64,000 nt of DNA, from the NCBI RefSeq assembly GCF_000690905.1, contig NZ_JMCL01000018.1:1-64000 (forward strand). Direction: 5' to 3'. Made by a program: the position numbers and the translations under genes. The notes under the pieces are model-generated. The model saw only the letters and a program-made list of their open reading frames with translations, was not told the DNA's origin and searched no databases. Below are positions 16,646 through 24,985 of the stretch, piece by piece. Positions within the stretch are counted from its first letter, which is position 1. Every line of letters starts with the position of its first letter. Source of the stretch: Pseudomonas sp. Ant30-3 (GTDB taxonomy: Bacteria; Pseudomonadota; Gammaproteobacteria; Pseudomonadales; Pseudomonadaceae).

Positions 16646-17464
16646 GTGCGGCAAGTATTTGGTTGGTCAACGCTGCTGGGGTTGGCGCTATTGCCAGGGC
16701 TGTCGTTGGCCGCAGGCAAGTGCGAACGCTTGGTCGTCACCGGCAGCCCGGACGCGCCGCCGTACCTCTGGCAAGATCCGGAAAATCCAAAAAAACTGAT
16801 CGGCGCCAGTGCCGATCTGTTGCAGCACGTGGCGGGGCAGATGGGGATCAAGGTCGACCTGCTCTACGCCGGCAAGCGGTCGCAGGCACTCGACGAAGTT
16901 CGCAGCGGGCGCATGGACATGCTCGCCGATGCGCCGTTGACTGTGACTGAGCTCGAGTCCCTCGATTACATCCACCCGCCGTTACTGGAAAATGATTATC
17001 TGGTCTGGACCAGAAAAGACTCCGCTCTGGTGTATAACCAGGCCGCCGACCTGCACGGCCATTCCGGTGCCGTGTCGGAAAAGTCTCGAATGACCTCGGA
17101 ATTTGCATCGTTCGCCGAGCAGCAATTGACCCTCGTGCGCACGCCAAACCTGACGCAGGCCTTGCAGAAACTGCTCTTGGGCGAAGTGGAGTTTGTTCTT
17201 GCTGGGCGCTATTCCGGTCTGGCAGCGGCGCAGTCGTTGAGCATGGCCAATGACCTGATCGCACGCGATCAACCCATAGACAAACCGGGCCTGTTCCTCG
17301 CGGTTTCGCATAACTCGGCCTGCAACGATCCGTGGTTGCGCGGACAGCTGACGAAAAAGATGACAGAATTGCCCGCGTCCGGACTGGCAGAGGCTGCCTT
17401 GCAGCGCAATATCGAGCGCTGGAAGTCGCAGCAGCAACAACCTGTCAGTACCCCAAAACAGTAG
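16646..17464 (+). CDS. Periplasmic solute-binding protein of the amino-acid (SBP_bac_3) type
   Basis: A 272-residue secreted protein. The N-terminal signal peptide (MRQVFGWSTLLGLALLPGLS, cleavage after LAA) directs it to the periplasm. The mature part resembles family 3 solute-binding proteins: CERLVVTGSPDAPPYLWQDP, GASADLLQHVAGQMGIKVDL and LDEVRSGRMDMLADAPLTVT. No permease or ATPase gene lies nearby, so it may be an orphan binding or sensing protein. The start is GTG, preceded by AGGAGAG. The gene is followed after nine bases by two lipoprotein genes and is probably co-transcribed with them. Confidence 0.85.
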   Translation: MRQVFGWSTLLGLALLPGLSLAAGKCERLVVTGSPDAPPYLWQDPENPKKLIGASADLLQHVAGQMGIKVDLLYAGKRSQALDEVRSGRMDMLADAPLTVTELESLDYIHPPLLENDYLVWTRKDSALVYNQAADLHGHSGAVSEKSRMTSEFASFAEQQLTLVRTPNLTQALQKLLLGEVEFVLAGRYSGLAAAQSLSMANDLIARDQPIDKPGLFLAVSHNSACNDPWLRGQLTKKMTELPASGLAEAALQRNIERWKSQQQQPVSTPKQ

Positions 17465-17473
17465 GGATTTTTA

Positions 17474-17830
17474 GTGAGTATTCGACCTCTTTTCGCTGCC
17501 CTGGCCGTTGTGGCTCTGGCGGGTTGTGCAGCCGATCCGGCGCCGAATGAACAAATCCGCCTGACGGAACAGGCACTCATACAGGCCAAGGCCGTGGGTG
17601 CCACCGCCGACGATGTGCCCGAAATGAAGCTGGCGGAACAAAAGTTCAACCGCGCCCAGGGCGACATGACCGACGAATCCTACAAGCATGCCCGCATGCG
17701 CGCCGAACAGGCCGAACTGGATGCACGTCTGGCCGAGGCAAAGGTCCTGACTCTGAAAAGCCAGGAAAAGCTGAACGTGCTCGACACTCGCATCGCTCGC
17801 CTGCGCAAGCAGCTGGGAGATGCCCAATGA
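17474..17830 (+). CDS. DUF4398-type small lipoprotein
   Basis: A 118-residue lipoprotein: the signal segment MSIRPLFAALAVVALAGCAA has a perfect lipobox (LAGC, Cys at about 18). The mature part is almost wholly helical and charged (EQIRLTEQALIQAKAVGATA, LAEQKFNRAQGDMTDESYKH, ARMRAEQAELDARLAEAKVL) with an alanine-rich coiled coil. This fits the DUF4398 family. The start is GTG. It overlaps the next gene by four bases (ATGA), so the two lipoproteins are coupled and probably act together in the envelope. Confidence 0.85.
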   Translation: MSIRPLFAALAVVALAGCAADPAPNEQIRLTEQALIQAKAVGATADDVPEMKLAEQKFNRAQGDMTDESYKHARMRAEQAELDARLAEAKVLTLKSQEKLNVLDTRIARLRKQLGDAQ

Positions 17831-18639
17831 ACCTTAAGTCAAAAGCCCTCGGCGGTTTGCTTCTGGCTGGGTGTGTCAGTCTCTATGGCTGCGCCGGTCA
17901 GCACAGCGAAGATGCGTTGCAGGAGGCTGGTGCCGACTTTCAGAAGGTCAAGGAAGATTCCAACGTGCTGCGTATCGCGCCGAAAGACGTGATTCGCGCT
18001 GGTGAGTCACTGGCACGTGCCGATCGTCTGTCCACCTATTGGGGCAGTGGCTCCGACGTGCAGCATTACGCTTACCTGAGCCGGCGCTACAGCGAAATCG
18101 CCCGGGAACACACCAATCAGGCGCTCAATGACGAGCGCGCGGCGAAGCTCGAACTGGAGCGTCAGCGCCTGCAACTGGCCCTGCGCGAATCCAAGCTGCT
18201 GAGCGTGCAGCAGCAGGGCAAGTGGCTCGAGGAACAGATCCTCGCGATGACCACTACCCAGACCGATCGCGGCCTGGTGATGACACTGGGCGATATGTTG
18301 TTCGACACCGGCGAAGCAGAACTGAAAAACTCGGCCAACCGCGTGGTGCTGAAGATTGTGCAGTTCCTGCAGCTCAACCCCAAGCGCGTCGTGCGCATCG
18401 AGGGTTATGCAGACAGTACCGGCGGCAAGCAGGAAAACCTCAAGCTGTCCCGTGATCGGGCGCAATCGGTTGCCGACGTACTGATTGACCTGGGCGTCGA
18501 CGACAAACGCATCCAGGTCGAGGGTTACGGCGACGAGTACCCGGTGGACGCAAACGCTTCCGAACGCGGCCGGGCGCAGAATCGTCGCGTGGAAATCGTG
18601 TTCTCCGACGAAAAAGGCCAGCTCGGCGCCACCCGCTAG
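17827..18639 (+). CDS. OmpA-family lipoprotein with DUF4398-like N-terminus
   Basis: A 270-residue outer-membrane lipoprotein. Its signal peptide contains LLLAGC and, further on, LYGCAG; the latter is the better match to the processing site for a protein starting MNLKSKALGG. Residues about 30-140 form a helical, coiled-coil rich region like DUF4398. Residues 145-262 are an OmpA C-terminal peptidoglycan-binding domain: LGDMLFDTGEAELKNSA, RVVRIEGYADSTGG, LSRDRAQSVADVLIDLGVDD and GRAQNRRVEIVF, with the Asp and Arg that hold diaminopimelate. It probably tethers the outer membrane to the cell wall. Confidence 0.92.
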   Translation: MNLKSKALGGLLLAGCVSLYGCAGQHSEDALQEAGADFQKVKEDSNVLRIAPKDVIRAGESLARADRLSTYWGSGSDVQHYAYLSRRYSEIAREHTNQALNDERAAKLELERQRLQLALRESKLLSVQQQGKWLEEQILAMTTTQTDRGLVMTLGDMLFDTGEAELKNSANRVVLKIVQFLQLNPKRVVRIEGYADSTGGKQENLKLSRDRAQSVADVLIDLGVDDKRIQVEGYGDEYPVDANASERGRAQNRRVEIVFSDEKGQLGATR

Positions 18640-18670
18640 GCGCCGCCGAACCCGCTGGATCCGCAGGACC

Positions 18671-18773
18671 GTAGGAGCTGTCGAGTGCAACGAGGCTGCG
18701 ATCTTTTGATCTTCCGCCTTGGACCGAGGTGCAGCTGAAAGATCGCAGCCTCGCTGCACTCGACAGCTCCTAC
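18671..18773. repeat. REP-type inverted repeat, GTAGGAGCTGTCGAGTGCA family
   Basis: GTAGGAGCTGTCGAGTGCA and TGCACTCGACAGCTCCTAC are perfect outer arms. The inner arms AGGCTGCGATCTTT and AAAGATCGCAGCCT are also paired. It belongs to a different REP family from those with GCGAGCAAG cores elsewhere in the window. Confidence 0.9.
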
Positions 18774-18842
18774 AGATTTGCATCAGACGCAGCAAATGCA
18801 GCAGACGTACCCGGTGCAGCCAATGCAACAGATCTCACATCA

Positions 18843-18875
18843 ACCCGGCGCCTGCCAAACAGCACCGGGTTTTTT
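18843..18875 (+). terminator. Rho-independent terminator after the OmpA lipoprotein gene
   Basis: ACCCGGCGC and GCACCGGGT form a stem with a loop of about ten bases and are followed by TTTTTT. It lies 200 bases past the stop codon, after the REP element. Confidence 0.75.
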
Positions 18876-18900
18876 CGTGCCTGCGAATTGCTCCACAAAG

Positions 18901-18962
18901 CAGTACAGTTTTTGCTGACACTGCACTGTACGGTCGACTATTGTGGCAACTGTCCCAGTACA
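18901..18962. promoter_or_regulatory. Repeated GTAC boxes, candidate MocR operator
   Basis: CAGTACAG (18901), CACTGTAC (18924) and CAGTACA (18956) occur at about 23- and 32-base steps. The first two form an inverted pair. MocR/PdxR regulators bind repeated short boxes near their own promoters, so this may be the binding site of the next gene product. Confidence 0.45.
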
Positions 18963-19027
18963 CTTCTAAACTGTTCCGGTATTGTTTCACACAAGAATAA
19001 AATGCCCGTGAAATCGAGTGCTGCGTC

Positions 19028-20467
19028 ATGACCAATCTTTTGCTCTACCAACGTATTGCTCAGCAACTGGCTGAAGACATCCGTCGTGGCGTCTATCAAC
19101 CGGGCGAGCGCGTGCCCTCGGTGCGCAAGATGAGTTCGCAGCTCAATGTCAGCCATGCGACCGTGTTGCAGGCGTATGCCAACCTCGAGGATCAGGGCCT
19201 GATCCGCGCGCGACCGCAGTCTGGCTATTACGTGCACCAGACGCCGGCCCTGACCGCGCCGACGCCGGACATTGCCCGTGTCGAGCGTCCCGGTCTGGTA
19301 ACGCGCAGCAGCATCATTCAGCAAGTGCTGGTCGAATCCCGCCGCGAAGGTGTCTTTCCGCTGGGCGCTGCGGTGCCCAGTGTTGACTATCTGCCGGTGC
19401 GCGCACTGCATCAGCAATTGGCCAAAGTGACCCGATTCCACAGCCCTCGTGCATTCAGCTACATGTTCAGCCCCGGTTTTGAGCCGCTGCGTCGGCAAGT
19501 GGCGATTCGCATGCGCGACGCTGGCGTAGTGGTTGACCCCTCGGAAGTCGTGATCACCCACGGTTGCGTGGACGCGCTGCAAATGTCGCTGCGTGTGCTG
19601 ACCCGCCCGGGCGACCTGATCGCAGCCGAGTCACCGACCTATTATGGTCTGCTGCAGCTGGCCGATCTGCTCGGCCTCAAGGTCATAGAAATCCCTAGCG
19701 ATCCCGCCACCGGCATGAGCCTGGAAGCCCTGCAACTGGCAGCCAACCAATGGTCGATCAAGGCTTTGGTGCTGACCACCCGGCTGAGCAATCCTCTGGG
19801 CGGCACCATGCCCGAGGAGCGGCAGAAACAGTTGCTGCGGCTGGCTTCGGATTTCGATATTCAGATTGTTGAAGACGATATCTATGGCGAGCTGATGTTT
19901 GAGCAGGGGCGCACAAAATCACTCAAGGCGTATGACCGGCTGGATCGGGTGATCTATTGCTCGAGCTTCTCCAAGACCTTGTCGCCGGGGGTGCGGATCG
20001 GCTGGATGATTGCCGGCAAATACCAGCAGGAAATCCAGCGCTTGCAGACATTCAGCACGCACTCTGCCTGCAGCGTCACGCAGATGGGCATTGCCGCCTA
20101 TCTGGAAAATGGCGGCTACGACCGACATTTGCGCTACATCCGTCAGGAATACCGGAAGAATCTCAGCGCGTTTCAGCTGGCGGTACAGCAGTATTTTCCG
20201 GAAGGCACGCAGATGACCCGGCCAACCGGCGGCTTTATTTTGTGGGTCAGTTTGCCGGGACGGGTCAACACTCAGGAACTGCATGTGCGGGCCCTGCAGC
20301 AGGGCATCAGTATCGCGCCGGGATTGATTTTCAGTAACACCGAGCAATTCAATCACTGCATTCGGCTCAACTGCGGGACCCCCTGGAACCGTGAAGCCGA
20401 GCGCGCCCTGATGACTCTGGGCATGCTGGCGACCCAGCTGTGCCAGGAGATGGCTGGCGGATTTTGA
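19028..20467 (+). CDS. MocR-family regulator (GntR HTH fused to aminotransferase fold)
   Basis: A 479-residue PLP-dependent transcription regulator. Residues 1-75 are a GntR winged helix: LAEDIRRGVYQPGERVPSVR, LNVSHATVLQAYANLEDQGL and RARPQSGYYV. The rest is a fold-type I aminotransferase domain with the PLP Asp/Tyr region (IQIVEDDIYGELMF) and the Schiff-base Lys in YCSSFSKTLSPGVRIGWM. This fusion is the MocR/PdxR/GabR class, which normally senses an amino acid or vitamin B6. The target is not clear from the neighbours. Confidence 0.93.
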   Translation: MTNLLLYQRIAQQLAEDIRRGVYQPGERVPSVRKMSSQLNVSHATVLQAYANLEDQGLIRARPQSGYYVHQTPALTAPTPDIARVERPGLVTRSSIIQQVLVESRREGVFPLGAAVPSVDYLPVRALHQQLAKVTRFHSPRAFSYMFSPGFEPLRRQVAIRMRDAGVVVDPSEVVITHGCVDALQMSLRVLTRPGDLIAAESPTYYGLLQLADLLGLKVIEIPSDPATGMSLEALQLAANQWSIKALVLTTRLSNPLGGTMPEERQKQLLRLASDFDIQIVEDDIYGELMFEQGRTKSLKAYDRLDRVIYCSSFSKTLSPGVRIGWMIAGKYQQEIQRLQTFSTHSACSVTQMGIAAYLENGGYDRHLRYIRQEYRKNLSAFQLAVQQYFPEGTQMTRPTGGFILWVSLPGRVNTQELHVRALQQGISIAPGLIFSNTEQFNHCIRLNCGTPWNREAERALMTLGMLATQLCQEMAGGF

Positions 20468-20556
20468 CGGGGCGGGCAGGTATTGCTCGTCCGCGCTTGT
20501 CTTGTCGCGTGCAACAGGCGAGCATAAGGCTATCTGCCGCTCACGTCGTTGGGTCC

Positions 20557-21048
20557 ATGAAACCGATATTTCCTGCCGTCTGGCTATCGATTTGTCTGCT
20601 GGTCACCTTCCAGGCGAGTAGCGTCATTGCGGCTCCCGCTCAGGAAAAACCTGCCGCCAGTGCGGCGCCGGACAAACCGGCAACGGCCAGGAAAGTCGCG
20701 CCCGCCAAGAAGGCTACACCCGCCAAGAAGCCAGCGGCCAAGGTGAAAAAACGCGCGCCGATTTCCTCCAAATCGAAATCCGCTCGCGAAATTGCCAAGA
20801 CCAAATTACCGCCGGTCCCGATCGATCTCAGTTTGCCTGAGGACATGGCCGAAGAACTCAAACCCGAGGGTACGGTGACGTTGCCCAAGCGCGAGCCCCT
20901 CTTGCCGCAAATGTTCGGTGACAAACCAGGCAGCGAAGCCTTTCAACTCAACGGGCGTTTGATCAGCAACGAAATGCAACTGCAACTGCGCAATGACGAG
21001 CGTCGCGATGTCGATGGCGCAGCGCTCGAATTCGAATTCAAGCGCTGA
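20557..21048 (+). CDS. Secreted Lys/Ala/Pro-rich protein of unknown function
   Basis: A 163-residue protein with a cleavable signal peptide (MKPIFPAVWLSICLLVTFQA, cleavage after VIAA). It is followed by a low-complexity Lys-Ala-Pro stretch (about residues 28-75, repeated APAKKATPAKKPA units) and a conserved C-terminal part (PVPIDLSLPEDMAEELKPEG, AFQLNGRLISNEMQLQLRND). I know no function. The basic tail looks like histone-H1-like or cell-wall-binding linkers, which is why relatives are sometimes mislabelled initiation factor 2. The start used directly precedes the signal peptide. Confidence 0.75.
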   Translation: MKPIFPAVWLSICLLVTFQASSVIAAPAQEKPAASAAPDKPATARKVAPAKKATPAKKPAAKVKKRAPISSKSKSAREIAKTKLPPVPIDLSLPEDMAEELKPEGTVTLPKREPLLPQMFGDKPGSEAFQLNGRLISNEMQLQLRNDERRDVDGAALEFEFKR

Positions 21049-21211
21049 ACACCATCTGTGTAAGCCTCTGGCCAGACGCTTTGTCGGTGACTGGTCAGTC
21101 ACAGCCGCTGAACAGCAAAAACTCTTCCTCAGCAATTTGAAACAACCGTTGTAGCGGTTACCCTGTGCCCCGTCCTTTATACACATCGCCCATCGCGAGG
21201 AGCTCGTCGTC

Positions 21212-21466
21212 ATGAAATGCCGCGAAGGCTGTGGCGCCTGTTGCATTGCCCCTTCCATCAGCTCACCCATTCCTGGCATGCCGCTCGGCAAGGCTGCGGG
21301 CGAACGCTGCGTGCAACTGTCAGTTGACAATCTGTGCCGGATTTTTGGCCGCCCGGAACGTCCTGCCGTGTGTTCGGCATTCGAAGCCGACGTCGAGGTG
21401 TGCGGAAGCAGCAATGGCGAAGCGATCAGGTTGTTGGGCTGGTGGGAGCAGATGACGGCGGCGTGA
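21212..21466 (+). CDS. YkgJ-family cysteine cluster protein
   Basis: An 84-residue cytoplasmic protein with the zinc/iron-chelating CxxxCxxCC cluster at its very start (MKCREGCGACCIAPSIS). Further Cys are in GERCVQLS, NLCRIFG, AVCSAF and EVCG. This is the short YkgJ/UPF0153 type, whose role is not established. GGAG precedes the ATG. It is followed 41 bases later by a START-domain gene. Confidence 0.9.
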   Translation: MKCREGCGACCIAPSISSPIPGMPLGKAAGERCVQLSVDNLCRIFGRPERPAVCSAFEADVEVCGSSNGEAIRLLGWWEQMTAA

Positions 21467-21507
21467 TGTGTTCACCGAACGGAATTCAACAATAAGGAAA
21501 TAACATT

Positions 21508-22110
21508 ATGGGTTCGCTGCATCGTATGGCTGTGCTGTGTGGTTTCACGGTTTTGCTGGCCTCCACGGCTCAGGCCGAAGAATGGAAAACCGCCAAGGAA
21601 GAGGACGGCATCAAAGTGTCGCTGTCAGAGGTGGCCGGTTCGCAATACAAAGCGTACCGCGGCGTTACCGTGATGAAGACGACCATGGCCAAACTGCGTG
21701 CCTTGCAGGAAGACGTCGCCGCTGCGTGTGCCTGGATTCATGAGTGCAAGAGCCAGAAACTGATTAAACACGAAGGCAACGAAGGCTGGACCTACAGTCA
21801 GTTCAACACGCCTTGGCCGGTCACCCCGCGCGATTCGGTCACCCATATCACGACGGTTGAGGGCGCCGATGGCAGCCTGACGCGCAAACTCCAAGGCGTG
21901 CCCAAGTATCTGCCGGAAGAGAAAGGTTTCGTGCGGGTCACCCAGGTTGAGGGCTTCTGGAAGTTCGTGCCAAAAGGTGATCAAGTTGAAGTGACCTATC
22001 AGGTGCACACGGAACCGGGCGGCAGCGTGCCATCGTGGCTGGCCAACAAGTTTGTGGTAGATGCGCCATTCAATACCCTGAAAGCCTTGAAAGAACGCGC
22101 CGAAAAATAA
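21508..22110 (+). CDS. START-domain lipid-binding-like periplasmic protein
   Basis: A 200-residue exported protein. The signal peptide is MGSLHRMAVLCGFTVLLAST with cleavage after AQA. The mature part fits the START/SRPBCC helix-grip fold: EWKTAKEEDGIKVSLSEV, YKAYRGVTVMKTTMAKLRA, YSQFNTPWPVTPRDSVTHIT, GFWKFVPKGDQVEVTYQVHT and EPGGSVPSWLANKFVVDAPF, the last being a strong START signature. It probably binds a hydrophobic ligand in the periplasm; the ligand is unknown. Confidence 0.88.
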   Translation: MGSLHRMAVLCGFTVLLASTAQAEEWKTAKEEDGIKVSLSEVAGSQYKAYRGVTVMKTTMAKLRALQEDVAAACAWIHECKSQKLIKHEGNEGWTYSQFNTPWPVTPRDSVTHITTVEGADGSLTRKLQGVPKYLPEEKGFVRVTQVEGFWKFVPKGDQVEVTYQVHTEPGGSVPSWLANKFVVDAPFNTLKALKERAEK

Positions 22111-22127
22111 TCGCGCTGCCCTTCAAC

Positions 22128-22154
22128 AAACGCCCCGACTGGTTCGGGGCGTTT
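22128..22154 (+). terminator. Rho-independent terminator after the START gene
   Basis: AAACGCCCCGA and TCGGGGCGTTT are perfect complements around CTGGT, starting 17 bases after the stop. The T-run is short, but the A-run on the other side allows some bidirectional function. Confidence 0.75.
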
Positions 22155-22394
22155 CGCATTGAGCGGGGCAGGGCGCTTTATTTTGTTTCGGGATATGCGT
22201 TGCACGAAATTTTCACAAAGGCTCCAAGACAATTCGCCCCCGCCGGCAAACCGGTGAGTAATCAATGGTAATGCCGCAGGTGATCGTGCAACATTTGCGC
22301 ACCGCGTAAGCCCCGGGGCCGAGAACTGGTCAACAGAGGGCAAGGCGCCGCTGTATTTTTTGCAACTTCAACTTCCAATGGGTCCTAAAACGAC

Positions 22395-24488
22395 ATGGCA
22401 AACCCGGACGCCCTGAATCAGCAGCGAGCTTCAAGTCGCCTGCTGCAACCGACCGTCAAATCGCATCTGGCCTACACGCTGCTGTGCGCCCTGATCATGA
22501 TGGTGATGTTCAGCCTGCTGCGCCTTGCGCTGCTGGTTTATAACAGCGAAATGATCCTCGACACCCCAGCCTCGACCTTCGTCGAAGCCTTTATCAACGG
22601 CCTGCGTTTTGACCTGCGCCTGGTGGTGTACCTGAGCATTCCATTGGTACTGGCGCTGTTCAGTGCCCGCGCGATGGCCGCCCGTGGTTTCTTCCGGTTG
22701 TGGCTGACGATCGCTTCGAGCATTGCGCTGTTCCTCGGCCTGATGGAAATGGACTTTTACCGCGAATTCCACCAGCGCCTCAACGGCCTGGTCTTCCAGT
22801 ATGTGCAGGAAGACCCGAAAACCGTGATGAGCATGCTCTGGTACGGTTTCCCGGTGGTTCGTTACCTGTTGGCGTGGGCCTTTGGCACGTTGATTCTGAC
22901 CCTGGCGTTCAAGGGCGCCGACCGCGCCACTCGTCCGCGTGGCCCGTTCAGCGGCGGCAGCATCAGCACGCGTCAGGTTGCGCCATGGTATTCGCGCATC
23001 GCGGTGTTCGTGGTCTGCCTGTTGATTTGCGTGGTTGCCGCTCGTGGCACCTTGCGCCAGGGCCCACCGCTGCGCTGGGGTGATGTCTACACCACCGATT
23101 CGAACTTCGCCAACCAGTTAGGTCTCAACGGCACGCTGTCACTGGTCGCCGCGGCGAAGAGCCGCTTCTCGGAACATCGCGACAATGTCTGGAAATCGAC
23201 AATGCCGCAGCCGTTGGCGCAGCAGACCGTTCGCGAGAGTCTGTTGACCCCGAGCGACAAACTGGTCGATGCCGAAACGGCCGCCGTTCGCCGCAATTTC
23301 ACCCCGAATGCCGACAAGACGTTGCCGATCAAAAACGTCGTGGTGATCCTGATGGAAAGCTTCGCCGGACACTCGGTCGGTGCTTTCGGACGTCCGGGCA
23401 ACATTACTCCATACTTTGACAAACTGGCGAAAGAAGGCCTGCTGTTCGACCGCTTCTTCTCCAACGGCACCCACACCCACCAGGGCATGTTCGCCACCAT
23501 GGCGTGCTTCCCCAACCTGCCGGGTTTTGAATACCTGATGCAGACGCCGGAAGGCAGCCACAAACTGTCCGGCCTGCCGCAGTTGCTCAGCGCCCGTGAC
23601 TATGACGACGTGTATGTCTACAACGGCGACTTCGCCTGGGACAACCAGTCGGGCTTCTTCAGCAACCAGGGCATGACCAATTTCATCGGCCGTAACGATT
23701 TTGTTAACCCGGTGTTCTCTGATTCGACGTGGGGCGTGTCAGACCAGGACATGTTCGACCGTGGTCTGGAAGAGCTGAAAGCCCGCGATGGCAAGGACAA
23801 AAAGCCGTTCTACGCATTGCTGCAGACCCTGTCCAACCACACGCCGTATGCCTTGCCGACGCCACTGCCGGTGGAGCGCGTGACCGATCGCGGCAGCCTC
23901 AACGAACACATGACCGCCATGCGCTACTCCGACTGGGCGCTGGGTCAATTCTTCGAGAAGGCGCGTAAAGAGCCGTACTTCAATGAAACGCTGTTCGTCG
24001 TCGTCGGCGACCACGGTTTCGGCAACGAGCAACAAATCACCGAAATGGACCTGGGGCGCTTCAATGTTCCGATGCTGCTGATCGGGCCGGGCGTGCAGGA
24101 AAAATTCGGTCAGCTGGATCACACCGTCGGTACTCAGGTCGACGTGGTGCCGACCATCATGGGCCGCATCGGTGGCGAGGTGATCCATCAATGCTGGGGT
24201 CGCGACCTGCTGAACCTGCCGGAAGGCGACAAGGGTTTCGGCGTGATCAAACCTTCCGGTAGTGATCAGACCGTGGCTTATCTGACAGCAGACCGCGTGC
24301 TGGTGTTGCCGAAGGACATGCCGCCCAAGCTGTACCAGTACGAACTGGGCGCCAACCCGAAAGGCATGGTTATCCCGGCATCACCGGATGAAGATGAACT
24401 GAAGCAGAAACTCGAGTCGTTCATCCAGACCGCGACCAAGAGTCTGATCGACAACACGGCCGGTGTAGTCGACGGCACTCCCGACTAA
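22395..24488 (+). CDS. LTA-synthase-like sulfatase-fold transferase, membrane bound
   Basis: A 697-residue inner-membrane enzyme. Five hydrophobic segments occupy about residues 22-240 (YTLLCALIMMVMFSLLRLAL, LRLVVYLSIPLVLALFSA, LTIASSIALFLGL, VVRYLLAWAFGTLILTLAF, IAVFVVCLLICVVAA). The remainder is a periplasmic sulfatase/phosphoglycerol-transferase domain with NVVVILMESFAGHSVG (metal-binding Glu), FSNGTHTHQGMFATMACFP (Thr nucleophile) and VVVGDHGFGNE (late Asp-His). Gram-negative relatives include OpgB and phosphoethanolamine transferases. The natural acceptor, glucan or lipid, is not decided by sequence. Confidence 0.9.
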   Translation: MANPDALNQQRASSRLLQPTVKSHLAYTLLCALIMMVMFSLLRLALLVYNSEMILDTPASTFVEAFINGLRFDLRLVVYLSIPLVLALFSARAMAARGFFRLWLTIASSIALFLGLMEMDFYREFHQRLNGLVFQYVQEDPKTVMSMLWYGFPVVRYLLAWAFGTLILTLAFKGADRATRPRGPFSGGSISTRQVAPWYSRIAVFVVCLLICVVAARGTLRQGPPLRWGDVYTTDSNFANQLGLNGTLSLVAAAKSRFSEHRDNVWKSTMPQPLAQQTVRESLLTPSDKLVDAETAAVRRNFTPNADKTLPIKNVVVILMESFAGHSVGAFGRPGNITPYFDKLAKEGLLFDRFFSNGTHTHQGMFATMACFPNLPGFEYLMQTPEGSHKLSGLPQLLSARDYDDVYVYNGDFAWDNQSGFFSNQGMTNFIGRNDFVNPVFSDSTWGVSDQDMFDRGLEELKARDGKDKKPFYALLQTLSNHTPYALPTPLPVERVTDRGSLNEHMTAMRYSDWALGQFFEKARKEPYFNETLFVVVGDHGFGNEQQITEMDLGRFNVPMLLIGPGVQEKFGQLDHTVGTQVDVVPTIMGRIGGEVIHQCWGRDLLNLPEGDKGFGVIKPSGSDQTVAYLTADRVLVLPKDMPPKLYQYELGANPKGMVIPASPDEDELKQKLESFIQTATKSLIDNTAGVVDGTPD

Positions 24489-24501
24489 GTTTCACCGCGC
24501 A

Positions 24502-24537
24502 ATAAAAAAGAGGCCCCTGAGGGCCTCTTTTTTTTGC
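24502..24537 (+). terminator. Rho-independent terminator after the LTA-synthase-like gene
   Basis: AAAAGAGGCCCCTGAGGGCC is continued by TCTTTTTTTT. The stem is symmetrical with A- and T-runs on both sides, so it can also stop the convergent small gene that follows. Confidence 0.9.
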
Positions 24538-24548
24538 TTCTTAAATCT

Positions 24549-24701
24549 TTATATCTTGCCGAGTAACAGCAGGATCAACAGCACTACCAACACCACACCG
24601 ATGATACCCGACGGACCATAACCCCAACTTCTCGAGTGAGGGAAGACCGGCAAGCCACCTACCAGCAGGAGGATCAGAATAATGATTAGAATTGTGCCCA
24701 T
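24549..24701 (-). CDS. DUF3309-type 50-residue membrane protein
   Basis: A 50-residue, very hydrophobic protein: MGTILIIILILLLVGGLPVF, then PHSRSWGYGPSG, then a second helix IIGVVLVVLLILLLLGKI. The two helices joined by the SxxWGYGPSG loop are the hallmark of the DUF3309 family common in proteobacteria. AAGGAAATAGAC gives a good ribosome-binding site. Function unknown; relatives are often linked to stress conditions. It is convergent with the preceding gene and shares its terminator. Confidence 0.88.
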   Translation of the reverse strand: MGTILIIILILLLVGGLPVFPHSRSWGYGPSGIIGVVLVVLLILLLLGKI

Positions 24702-24985
24702 GTCTATTTCCTTGTTGGAAGTGTTCTGGAATTGCCTGGTGTCTACTGTCAGCTGGAATACAAATAACCCGAGCTGCTTACAACGTCCGACTGGCCTGCA
24801 CGTGAAAAAATTCCATGTTTTTTTAATGTTTTTCGAAGAAAGCGTTATTTCTTTTTAATCGCACTAGTTACCGCGCAAGCGACTACGGTTTGCTCGGGCC
24901 ATTCAGCAATCTGATGGAGCGTGGGTCGGGCACGCTCCTTCGCTACACTCGACGCATCTTCCCCGGAACAACAAGGCTGTCTGCT

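Larger units (their letters stand above)
18640..19027. other. 388-bp spacer: REP element, terminator, MocR control region
   Basis: The first part holds a REP-type inverted repeat and a terminator for the lipoprotein operon. The last 130 bases, which are more AT-rich, hold repeated GTAC-centred motifs before the MocR gene. No protein-coding gene is supported. Confidence 0.8.

Noticed and set aside
18780..18842. Glutamine-rich frame (MQQTYPVQPMQQISHQ) after the OmpA gene
   Set aside because: It is very short, has no ribosome-binding site and runs into a terminator; simple GCAGCA-like repetition explains it.
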